Shown one piece after another: positions 7,234-14,526 of a stretch of DNA of 19,883 nucleotides. Where the stretch lies: contig CAZPMO010000086.1 in NCBI GenBank assembly GCA_964587515.1, forward strand, positions 1 through 19,883. Direction: 5' to 3'. The stretch is from CAZPMO01 sp964587515. GTDB taxonomy: Bacteria > Pseudomonadota > Alphaproteobacteria > MPNO01. The position numbers and the translations under genes were made by a program. The notes under the pieces were generated by a model that was not told the origin of the DNA, ran no database searches, and saw only the letters and a list, made by a program, of their open reading frames with translations. Within the stretch, counting starts at the first letter, position 1; every line of letters begins with the position of its first letter.

Positions 7234-8238
7234 ATGAGAAACTGGATTCTGGGCTCGGTGACGGCAGTGATGGGGATCGGCGGACTTTATGTCTCCTCCC
7301 ACGCGGGATTCGGTGTCGCCTATTACGGTGGCCTGCTGTTTTTCTTATTCTCGGTATTTTTCATATTCATGCTCATCAACGTCGGCTACGACAATGTCGG
7401 CGAAACGACTTCCATGAGCGAATTCAACGCGTTCTACGGCAAGGTTACAGCTTACCTGAAGCCCGCGCCGGCGACGGCTTCGCCTAGCGAAATCACCGTG
7501 CGCTCGATCGGCGCCGCGGATTTAAGGGAAGCTTTGGCCCGGGGCTATTCCGACTTCATGGTGCGGCCGACCCATCTGTTTTTCCTCTGCGCGGTTTATC
7601 CGGTCGTCGGTCTTATTTTCGCGCGGCTTACTTTCGGCTACGACGTATTGCCGGTCCTGTTCCCGCTGGTATCGGGATTCGCCATCATCGGCCCCCTGGC
7701 CGCCACCGGCCTCTACGAATTGAGCCGGCGCCGCGAGCAGGGCCTCGATTTCTCCTGGTGGCACGTGTTCGACGTCCTCCACTGCCCGTCCATACGCTCC
7801 ATCGTCGTGCTCGGCCTGATCCTGGCGCTGATATTCGCCGCCTGGCTGTTCGCGGCCCAGATGATCTTCGGGATATTTTTCGGGGACTGGACACCGGCCT
7901 CGATCTCGGAATTCACGAGTCGGGTTTTCACCACGCCCGAGGGTTGGAAACTCATCGTCGTGGGTTGCGGGGTGGGCTTCGGCTTCGCCGTCGTTTCCAT
8001 GGTGCTCAGCGTGTTCGCGTTGCCGATGCTTCTGGACAGCAATGTCGGCGTGTTGACGGCGATCGACACCTCGATCCGGGGGGTTCTCGCCAATCCGAAG
8101 ACCATCGCGGTCTGGGGCGTCATCGTCGTCGTCGCGTTGATTCTCGGCTCAATCCCCCTGTTCATGGGCCTCGCGGTGGTGCTGCCGGTCCTCGGACACG
8201 CCACCTGGCATCTCTACCGCAAGGTCGTCGAACACTGA
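7234..8238 (+). CDS. DUF2189 integral membrane protein with N-terminal two-helix extension
   Basis: 334 residues, start ATG 7234 with AGGGAG seven bases upstream. Residues about 1-58 hold two hydrophobic segments and a polar end (NVGYDNVGE). After a linker of low complexity (Pro/Ala/Ser, about 78-88), the DUF2189 region begins. It shows family features such as an ADLREALARGYSDF segment, a helix containing GFAIIGPLAATGLYELSRRREQG, and several more helices to the C-terminus. DUF2189 proteins are predicted inner membrane proteins of unknown function. The N-terminal module is not part of the family as I know it and looks like a fusion. It ends at a bidirectional terminator 30 bases downstream. 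Confidence 0.78.
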   Translation: MRNWILGSVTAVMGIGGLYVSSHAGFGVAYYGGLLFFLFSVFFIFMLINVGYDNVGETTSMSEFNAFYGKVTAYLKPAPATASPSEITVRSIGAADLREALARGYSDFMVRPTHLFFLCAVYPVVGLIFARLTFGYDVLPVLFPLVSGFAIIGPLAATGLYELSRRREQGLDFSWWHVFDVLHCPSIRSIVVLGLILALIFAAWLFAAQMIFGIFFGDWTPASISEFTSRVFTTPEGWKLIVVGCGVGFGFAVVSMVLSVFALPMLLDSNVGVLTAIDTSIRGVLANPKTIAVWGVIVVVALILGSIPLFMGLAVVLPVLGHATWHLYRKVVEH

Positions 8239-8268
8239 CGCGCCGGTAGATTGTCGTCACGCAACGGA

Positions 8269-8300
8269 AAACGGCGGCTCCCCGAAGAGAGCCGCCGTTT
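8269..8300. terminator. Bidirectional intrinsic terminator with CGAA/UUCG loop
   Basis: A 14-bp stem (8269-8282 with 8287-8300, one or two wobble-type pairs near the loop) encloses a four-base loop. On the minus strand the loop is UUCG and the stem ends in a run of U. It lies between the convergent DUF2189 and PEP-CTERM genes and can serve both. Confidence 0.85.
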
Positions 8301-8323
8301 CATTACTCGTTACCTGACAGAGA

Positions 8324-8863
8324 TCAGGCGGCGCGCTTGCGGCGCCTATAACCGAGACCGGCGAGGCCAAGGCCAAAGATCGCCATGGTGGCGGGCTCAG
8401 GGACGTGAAGGGTGACTTCCTGGTAGCCTATTCCTTTGTCGCAGCAATTCACTCCGCCGCCCCAATCCACCGAGATATCGATCGAGCCGTTGGCGGTAAT
8501 CGCGGTCATGTCCGCGGCACCGATGGAAATCGTCCGGCTCCACTCGACAACATTAGAGTCTATCTGATTGTTGACCACGCTGCCGGCGCTCTCGTCTGTA
8601 ATATTAGTTTCACCGACGACGCCTTCGATATCCCAGTCCAGATCCTCATTGGATTGTCCGCCGTCGAAATCGCCGCGCATGTGAAGAATCAGTTCTCCAC
8701 CTATGCCCGCTGTGGGTGCGATGACGAAATTAAACGAAAAGACTTGGCCATTAGTCGTCCAGGTCTGTTTTTCGTTGAAAATGACTCCGGCTTGGGCCGA
8801 GGTAGCCGCGATCATGGTGACCGATGCAACCGCAAGGGCCGATAGTTTGGTTTTGATAGACAT
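8324..8863 (-). CDS. PEP-CTERM sorting domain protein
   Basis: 179-residue exported protein. It has an N-terminal signal peptide ending near SAQA (about residue 25), a beta-rich body without a known domain, and an intact PEP-CTERM tail: VPEP, a hydrophobic helix (MAIFGLGLAGLG) and a basic end (YRRRKRAA). Such tails direct exosortase processing and surface or exopolysaccharide-associated export. The ATG at 8863 has GGAGAG upstream; the frame opens earlier but an earlier start would bury the signal peptide. Two adjacent cysteines occur in the C-terminal half (VNCCDKG). Its sigma-54 promoter lies about 105 bases upstream and a strong terminator follows. Confidence 0.93.
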   Translation of the reverse strand: MSIKTKLSALAVASVTMIAATSAQAGVIFNEKQTWTTNGQVFSFNFVIAPTAGIGGELILHMRGDFDGGQSNEDLDWDIEGVVGETNITDESAGSVVNNQIDSNVVEWSRTISIGAADMTAITANGSIDISVDWGGGVNCCDKGIGYQEVTLHVPEPATMAIFGLGLAGLGYRRRKRAA

Positions 8864-8963
8864 TGTCTCTCCACTACTTTGCAATCGAGTACTTGTGGTG
8901 TGTGCACACCCCCCGTTGCAGGGTTTCAGCAGGCGACGCAACCATTGCCACCGCCCGATGATA

Positions 8964-9057
8964 TCAATGCAAGAACCGTGCCAACCGGGTTAACGTCCGG
9001 ATTCCTCGCCGCTCCAGGGTTAACGGTTTTCGTGGTGTAAAGAATTCCGACAGTTTT
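8964..9057 (-). repeat. 94-bp duplicated promoter/enhancer block, copy 1
   Basis: Aligns without gaps to 9870-9963 with 84 of 94 positions identical by hand count. It contains the -24/-12 promoter and, upstream of it, two GTTAAC-containing elements and a conserved AAAACTGTCGGAA-like segment. Conservation well beyond the promoter suggests binding sites for a sigma-54 activator. Confidence 0.85.
8968..8983 (-). promoter_or_regulatory. Sigma-54 (-24/-12) promoter of PEP-CTERM gene 1
   Basis: Minus strand reads TGGCACGGTTCTTGCA, an essentially perfect match to the RpoN consensus TGGCAC-N5-TTGCW with correct GG-to-GC spacing. Transcription should start near 8957, giving an untranslated leader of about 95 bases. 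Confidence 0.88.
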
Positions 9058-9134
9058 CACACGATCCCGTGAAAGGCTCTAAATTTCTTCGGCATGCCGC
9101 TCGCGAAATGCTGGCGAACCTTTCCACAAATGAA

Positions 9135-9164
9135 AACGGCGGCTCTCCGAAGAGAACCGCCGTT
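9135..9164 (-). terminator. Intrinsic terminator of PEP-CTERM gene 2
   Basis: A 13-bp stem with one mismatch (9135-9147 with 9152-9164), UUCG loop on the minus strand, followed by TTTTCATTTG. Nearly the same sequence as the terminator after PEP-CTERM gene 1. Confidence 0.85.
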
Positions 9165-9188
9165 CCAATGACATATTGATCAGCGAGA

Positions 9189-9230
9189 TTAAGCAGCCCG
9201 TCTGCGTCGGGCGAAACCGAGACCCGCGAG
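9189..9230 (-). pseudogene. Severed PEP-CTERM tail behind an in-frame TGA
   Basis: Directly after the TGA of the preceding gene, the same frame reads LAGLGFARRRRAA and then TAA. That is exactly the rest of a PEP-CTERM helix and its arginine cluster. Restoring the TGA to a glycine codon (GGA, one base) would give a normal FGLGLAGLGF helix. Confidence 0.85.
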
Positions 9231-9752
9231 TCAGAGACCGAAGATGGCGAGAGCCGCCGGCTCCGAAACCTTGGAAATGCTCAGTTTATATTTATGTTCT
9301 CCTGAAAAATTCAACCAGGCGTCGACCTGCACGGCGTACTGTCCCATGGAGGGAATCGCGTAAAGGATCGACTGATCCGAGAACGGGCATCCATCGCCAA
9401 TGTCGCAGTTGCTCGACTGGGCGACTTTAATGATCTCTCCGCCACCGGTCGAATCGCCGACTTGGAGCGCGTCGTCAACGACTTCGTAAAGCCACAGATA
9501 GCTGCCGTTCGGAAATTCGGTCTCGAGATCGATCAGGACAGTCTCACCCGCCCAGGCATCAAAGGTATACCAGGGGTGATCGGATCCCGATTGGACGTAG
9601 CTACCGGAATAAACTCCGAATCCGTCGCCATCGATGGCGTCGCCGACCGCCGCGGTCCCATGATCGGCCAGGGCGATGGAGGACTGGACAGTCGCGGCAA
9701 TCGCCACGGCAGCGATTATGGAGAGTAGCGATTTCAATCGCGTAATTTTCAC
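9231..9752 (-). CDS. PEP-CTERM-type secreted protein with PPC-like domain, sorting signal truncated by nonsense codon
   Basis: 173 residues from GTG 9752 (AAAGGA upstream); an ATG at 9824 would add a long polar leader and is less likely. Signal peptide ends near LADHG (about residue 30). The body resembles the beta-sandwich of bacterial pre-peptidase C-terminal domains, with YTFDAWAGETVLIDLE and, later, GQYAVQVDAW segments. The protein ends VSEPAALAIFGL, where TGA interrupts the sorting helix. VSEP replaces VPEP, a common variant. As written the product would be secreted without an anchor or exosortase signal. A sequencing error remains possible. Confidence 0.85.
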   Translation of the reverse strand: MKITRLKSLLSIIAAVAIAATVQSSIALADHGTAAVGDAIDGDGFGVYSGSYVQSGSDHPWYTFDAWAGETVLIDLETEFPNGSYLWLYEVVDDALQVGDSTGGGEIIKVAQSSNCDIGDGCPFSDQSILYAIPSMGQYAVQVDAWLNFSGEHKYKLSISKVSEPAALAIFGL

Positions 9753-9869
9753 AGTTGAATTCCTTTCGTTCGAAAAAAACGTTCGTACAATCCTCGGATC
9801 AGGCCGAACGCTTTGGTTCATCAAGCGCTCCAGATCGTGAACTCCGGAGTTTCGTTCATCGTGGTGTAA

Positions 9870-9963
9870 TCAATGCAAGAACCATGCCAACCGGGTTAAC
9901 GCTGGGATTCCGCGCCGCTACATGGTTAACGGTTTTCGCGATGTAAAGATTTCCGACAGTTTT
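9870..9963 (-). repeat. 94-bp duplicated promoter/enhancer block, copy 2
   Basis: Ungapped match to 8964-9057 (10 differences counted by eye). Both GTTAAC elements and the promoter core are kept; most differences fall between these elements. Confidence 0.85.
9874..9889 (-). promoter_or_regulatory. Sigma-54 (-24/-12) promoter of PEP-CTERM gene 2
   Basis: Minus strand reads TGGCATGGTTCTTGCA, matching the RpoN consensus with one change at the edge of the -24 box. Predicted start is near 9863, leaving a leader of about 110 bases that includes a 12-bp palindrome (AACTCCGGAGTT, 9840-9851). Confidence 0.87.
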
Positions 9964-10001
9964 AGTGGTTAATCAGAGGAGGCCGTCAAATCCACCCCAC
10001 C

Positions 10002-10613
10002 CTATTCGCCATGCGCGGCGCGCCAGGCGCGGGCGCGGCGGTGGGCTTTGGCGAGTTGGGCCGGCGAAAGGCGTTGGGCGATCATGTCGCGGACCGCGGC
10101 GGCGCGGGCGAAGCCGGCCTCATGGGACAGCGCGTACCACATATGGGCCCGCGCCAGGTCGGGCGCGACGCCGAGCCCGAGGTGATACATCACCGCCATA
10201 TTGAAGCGCCCGGCGCCATGGCCTTGTTCGGCCGCCTTGAGATACCAGGCGAGCGCCGCCGCGTTGTCCTTGGCCACCCCGTCGCCGGTGCGGTAGGCGT
10301 CGCCCAGCGCCGATAACGCGTCCCCGTTGCCCTGGGCGGCGGCCTTGCGGAACCAGGCGAGCGCCTGGTGGTTGAACCAGCGCGTCGGGTTGGCGCTGGC
10401 CTCGGGCGGCGCCCGGTCATCGACCGCGAAGAGACCGTACATCATCCCCACGATGTATTGCCCGTCCGCCAGCCCGGCCTCGGCCAGGGGGCGGCATTCG
10501 CGGTTCGTCGTCTTCATGTCGTCATTGATGAAAGCCGTCCTGCACGCGGCGATATCGGCCCGCGCCGGGCTCGCGAGTAAAACCATCACGATGACGATGA
10601 GCAGACGCCGCAT
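10002..10613 (-). CDS. Secreted Sel1-like (TPR-related) repeat protein
   Basis: 203 residues: signal peptide (about 1-19, cleavage after ARA), then Sel1-type helical repeats. The clearest are at about 85-121 (ALAWFRKAAAQGNGDALSAL) and 122-158 (ALAWYLKAAEQGHGAG), with a further unit ending HEAGFARA. Sel1 repeats mediate protein contacts in the periplasm; partners are unknown. It starts 15 bases after the stop of gloC on the same strand, so the two are probably co-transcribed. The start ATG is preceded by GGAGGGACCTCCC, which both offers a ribosome site and is self-complementary. Confidence 0.88.
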   Translation of the reverse strand: MRRLLIVIVMVLLASPARADIAACRTAFINDDMKTTNRECRPLAEAGLADGQYIVGMMYGLFAVDDRAPPEASANPTRWFNHQALAWFRKAAAQGNGDALSALGDAYRTGDGVAKDNAAALAWYLKAAEQGHGAGRFNMAVMYHLGLGVAPDLARAHMWYALSHEAGFARAAAVRDMIAQRLSPAQLAKAHRRARAWRAAHGE

Positions 10614-10628
10614 GGGAGGTCCCTCCGC

Positions 10629-11300
10629 TCAGCCGTTTTCCAGTACGTGGTCGGCGACGAAAGGATTGGAGCGGCGTTCGTCGCCGAAGGTGGAGAGTGC
10701 GCCGTGGCCGGGCACGAAGGTCACGTCGTCGCCGAGCGGCCACAGCTTCTCGCGGATGGAGCGGATCAGCGTCGCGTGATCGCCACGCGGGAAATCGGTG
10801 CGCCCGATCGATCCCTGGAACAGCACGTCGCCAACCAGCGCGAGACGCGCGCCCGCGTGATGGAACACCACATGGCCGGGCGTATGGCCGGGGCAGTGCA
10901 GCACGTCGAGCTCGACGTCGCCGAAGCTCACCGTGTCGCCCGCCGCCAGCCAGCGCGCCGGCGTGAAGGGCCGCGCGTCGGCCAGGCCGAATTCCCCGCC
11001 CTGGCGGGCCAGCTGCTCCAGCCAGAACGAATCCTCTTCATGGGGGCCCTCGATGGGGACGCCGAGCCTCTCCGCCAGTTCCGCCGCGCCGCCGGCATGA
11101 TCGATATGGCCGTGGGTGATCAGGACACGCTCGATCTCGACCCCCTGCTCCGCCGCCGCGCTTGTGATCAGATCGAGATCGCCGCCGGGATCGACCACCG
11201 CGGCGCGCAGCGTCGCGACGCACCAGATCAGGGTGCAGTTCTGCTGGAACGGGGTAACCGGAATGATGGCGGCGTTGAGCGGGCTGTCCATGGGCCGCAT
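10629..11300 (-). CDS. gloC: Metallo-beta-lactamase fold hydrolase, glyoxalase II (GloC/YcbL type)
   Basis: Zinc enzyme that hydrolyses S-D-lactoylglutathione in methylglyoxal detoxification. 223 residues, close to the compact YcbL/GloC length and shorter than GloB. Motifs: THGHIDHAGG (H63, H65, D67, H68), GHTPGH, GDVLF and PGHG supply the two-metal ligand set. Further matches to YcbL as I recall it include the PVTPFQQNCTLIW start, RTDFPRGDH and the LGDDVTFVPGHG segment. The start is ATG 11300 or the second Met at 11291; no clear ribosome site separates them. It stands between an uncharacterised gene (30-base gap) and the Sel1 gene. Confidence 0.92.
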   Translation of the reverse strand: MRPMDSPLNAAIIPVTPFQQNCTLIWCVATLRAAVVDPGGDLDLITSAAAEQGVEIERVLITHGHIDHAGGAAELAERLGVPIEGPHEEDSFWLEQLARQGGEFGLADARPFTPARWLAAGDTVSFGDVELDVLHCPGHTPGHVVFHHAGARLALVGDVLFQGSIGRTDFPRGDHATLIRSIREKLWPLGDDVTFVPGHGALSTFGDERRSNPFVADHVLENG

Positions 11301-11330
11301 TTTAACGGCGCAAAATTTTGACGCCAGCGC

Positions 11331-11822
11331 TCAGTCGGCGAACATGGCGTCGAGCTCGTCGCGCTTGACCGTGGGCATGGAGCCGTTGATCACCGCGCCC
11401 GCGATTTCCACCAGCCGCTGAAGATCATGCGAGGCGCGCGTGGCGGCGATGCGGATCGCGCCGTCGTCTCCGCCCTCCAGCACCGAAGCGATGCGCCCGA
11501 TGCTGACCTCCACCAGCCGGTTGATCTCGGAAATCATTTCCTCCAGCCGGTCGCGATAAGCCGCCGGCGCGTGATCATACGCTTCGACCGCGAGGTCCTT
11601 GTCCGAAAAGGCGCTGTCGGCGAAATGCTGCTGATAGGTTTTGGGCTGCCACTCGCGGACGTCGTCGAGGCATTCGGGCATGTCGGCGACCATGTCAATC
11701 AACATCACCACCTCGTTGAAATGATTGAGATAGTCAGTCGCCAGCAGGCTGGTCGCGTTAATGTTTGTGCCGTCGAGGCGCGCCCGCCACGCGGCAAGAT
11801 CATCGGTCTCGGCTACATCCAT
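11331..11822 (-). CDS. Uncharacterised predicted helical cytoplasmic protein
   Basis: 163 residues from ATG 11822 (MDVAETDD); the frame opens earlier to about 11894 but that part looks non-coding. The protein is acidic, almost wholly helical by composition, without signal peptide or cysteine clusters. Recognisable stretches are TDYLNHFNEVVMLIDMV near the N-terminus and AAYRDRLEEMISEINRLVE in the middle. I do not recognise a family. It lies between a zinc-ribbon gene (88-base gap) and gloC (30-base gap), all on one strand, suggesting one operon. Confidence 0.75.
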   Translation of the reverse strand: MDVAETDDLAAWRARLDGTNINATSLLATDYLNHFNEVVMLIDMVADMPECLDDVREWQPKTYQQHFADSAFSDKDLAVEAYDHAPAAYRDRLEEMISEINRLVEVSIGRIASVLEGGDDGAIRIAATRASHDLQRLVEIAGAVINGSMPTVKRDELDAMFAD

Positions 11823-11910
11823 CGGGTGGTTCCGTCGGTCTTCGCGATCGATACCTAGCCATAAGTATTGGCCCGACCCTATGCTATGTCGCAATGATTA
11901 ACGAGGTCTT

Positions 11911-12165
11911 TCAGCCGTGCCGCGCCACCGGCCCCTCGCCCGCGCGATTGAGACGGATCTCGATTTCGCGCCCGGCGCAGCGCGAACAGCGCAGCCGCGC
12001 GGCAAGATCCGGCACCGCGAAATCATAGCCGAGCCGGCCGGCCAGCACCGCCGGATCGAGGCGCGCCGCGTGGCCACAGGCGCGGCATGAAACCAGCAGT
12101 CCCAAACCGTCACGCATTACATCGCCGAGAACGGCCGGTGTCGGGGTTGGCGGCGAGTCCGTCAT
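11911..12165 (-). CDS. Small zinc-ribbon-like protein
   Basis: 84 residues from ATG 12165 (MTDSPP). Two CxxC pairs (CRAC at about 27-30 and CSRC at about 61-64) are separated by about 30 residues and could bind one zinc ion. The intervening LAGRLGYDFAVPDLAARLR segment resembles short alphaproteobacterial hypothetical proteins I have seen, which have no known function. A longer version from about 12243 has no ribosome site. It may be the first gene of the minus-strand group ending with the Sel1 gene. Confidence 0.75.
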   Translation of the reverse strand: MTDSPPTPTPAVLGDVMRDGLGLLVSCRACGHAARLDPAVLAGRLGYDFAVPDLAARLRCSRCAGREIEIRLNRAGEGPVARHG

Positions 12166-12311
12166 GAGAACAAATTGAGAACAAATATCCGTCACGTCAA
12201 GCCGCAAATCACCTCCCCGTCCCGCCGGGACCCAAATCGTCAAGGTCTGCGCGGGCTTTTGAGCATATCCGGACGCTTCCCCTCGTCATCACCCCATGCC
12301 AACATGCGGTC

Positions 12312-14526
12312 ATGACCGCCCCCGTCGATCTCGCCCCCGCCTATACCAGCTTCTGGTCGGGCCGCTTCAAACCGGCTCTGGCCCACTGCAACGCGGTCCT
12401 GAAGCAGCGCCCCAACGACGCCGCCGCGCTGCACCTCAAGGGCATGGCGCTTTTCCAGCTGGGCCGCGCCAGGGACGCAATCCGCGCCGTGGAACGCGCC
12501 GTGGCGGCGGCGCCGGGCGACGCGGCGGCGATCGGCAATCTCGGGCGCATGCTGGTGACGACACGGCGTTCGAACGCGCCGAGGAATGTTTCCGCAAGGC
12601 GGCCGACCTCAATCCCGCGGCGGTCCAGGAGCATGCGGCGCTGGGCAATCTGCTGTGCCTGCTGGGCCGCCTCGGCGAAGCGGCGGACGCTTGCGGGCGC
12701 GCCCTCGAACTCGCGCCCGCCGACGGGCTCGCCAACCTCAACATGGGGGTGATCCGTTTCGAGCAGGGAAGCTTCGACGAGGCGGTCGTCCATTTCGAGG
12801 CCGCGTTGCGGGCCGATCCCGGCAATGTCGATGCCCGCGCCAATATCGGCTTCATCCGGCTCGCCGAGGGCCGGCGCGGCGAGGCGCTGGCGGCGTTCGA
12901 CCAGGCGCTGGCGGCGGCGCCCGATCACGTGCGGGCGCGGACGGGGCGCGCCCGCACCCTGTTCGAACAGGGCGAGGAGGAAGACGCCATCGCGGCATTC
13001 CGAGCGGCGCTGGCCCTCGATCCCCGCGATCCGGAGACGAATTTTCAACTCGGCGTCGCCGAAGCCAGGCGCGGTGACGATACGACCGGCGAAAAGCTGA
13101 TCGGCCGGGCGCTGGCGCTCGATCCCGCCATGTTCAAGGCGCGCTGGAAAGCCGCGCTGCTGCTGCCGCGTATCTACGACTCCAGCGATCATGTGGAAGC
13201 GAGCCGCGCGCGCTGGTCGGAACGCGTCGCGGCGCTGGAGGCGGATCTCGACCTCACGACGCCGGAAGCCGTATCCCGCGCGGTCGAGGCGATCAAGACC
13301 ACCACCAATTTCGATCTGCACTATCAGGGCCATGACGACCGTCCCATGCAGGAGCTCTACGGCCGCATCCTGAGCCGCGTCGCCGCCGCGCGTTACCCCG
13401 AGCTCGCGGCGCGTCCCGAGCCGCGCGCGCGCGATGGAAAGCTTCGCGTGGGGTTCGTCTCCTCGTTCCTCTACGACCACACGATCTTCAAAATTTACAA
13501 CGCCTGGATCACCGACCTCACCGACGCCATCGAGACCTATGTCTATTACAAGGGAAGATCCAGGATTCCTCGATCGAGCATCTGCGCGACCGCGCCGATA
13601 ATTTCGAATATGTCCCCGGCGCCGAACAGTTCATCGCCGCGGCGCGCGGCCACGACCTCGACGTGCTGATCTATCTCGATCTCGGCATGGAGCCGCGCCT
13701 CCAGCTTGCCGCCGCGTTGTGGCTCGCACCGGTGCAATGCAACGGCATGGGCCACCCCATTACCTCGGGCCTGCCCAGCATCACCCATGTGCTGACCAGC
13801 GCGCTGATGGAACCGCCGGATGGCGACGCCCATTACACCGAGACGCCGGTCCGCCTGCCCGGCACCTCGCTGTGCTACCGTCTCGCGCCGATCGACCGCC
13901 TCATCGACGCCTCGCCTCCACTGACGCGCGAAAACGACCGGGTGCGCTTTCTCTGCGCCCAGAACCTGCAGAAATACCTGCCGGCATTCGATCACGTGTT
14001 TGCCGATATCGCGGCGGGCGCGGCGGGCGCCGAATTCCATTTCATCTCCGACCAGTCGAGCCACGCGACGGAACGATTCCGCGCGCGCATCGCGCAAGCC
14101 TTCGCGACGCGAAATCTGTCAGCCGAGGATTTCTGCCGCTTCCATCCCCGCCTCGACAACCAGGCCTATATGAGCCTCAATCTCGGCTGCGACGTCTTTC
14201 TCGACAGCCCCATGTGGTCCGGCAACAACACCACCCACGAAGCGGTGGCCTGCGGCCTGCCGGTGATCACCTGGCCCGGGCCCATGATGCGCGGCCGCCA
14301 CGCCGCCGCGATCTGCGCGATGATGGGCATCAGCGAGACCGTCGCCCGCGACATCGAGGAATATGTCGCGCTCGGCGTCCGCGCCGCCAACGACGCCGCG
14401 TGGCGCGGCCATCTCCGGGACGAGATCGCCACCCGTCGCGAACGCCTGTTCGACGATCCTCGCCCGGTGCGGGCGCTCGAATCCTTTCTCTTGGACGGAA
14501 CCACGGAATTTGACCATGAACATTGA
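12312..14526 (+). CDS. TPR plus GT41 (SPINDLY-type O-GlcNAc transferase-like) protein; frame broken twice
   Basis: Read through two one-base losses, this encodes about 738 residues. N-terminal TPRs span about residues 1-290 (for example AVVHFEAALRADPGN and AIAAFRAALALDPRD). The GT41 domain follows: KLRVGFVSSFLYDH, CNGMGHPITSG, LCAQNLQKYLP, and DSPMWSGNNTTHEA with VACGLPVITW for UDP-sugar binding. Such bacterial enzymes O-glycosylate proteins, sometimes flagellins; the acceptor is unknown. Frame 1 runs 12312 to about 12554, frame 2 from about 12554 to 13553, frame 3 from about 13554 to the stop. Each break is explained by one missing G in a G run (12554-12555 and 13552-13554). Flanking protein sequence continues perfectly, so either recent inactivation or base-calling error. 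Start palindrome GCGGTCATGACCGC spans the ATG. Confidence 0.85.

Noticed and set aside
9231..9233. Genome-wide recoding of TGA as an amino acid
   Set aside because: Several intact genes here (coxA, DUF2189, hydratase) end at TGA, so it is a normal stop.
12341..13480. 379-codon minus-strand frame
   Set aside because: Antisense of TPR-coding sequence, rich in Arg/Gly, with no recognisable domain.
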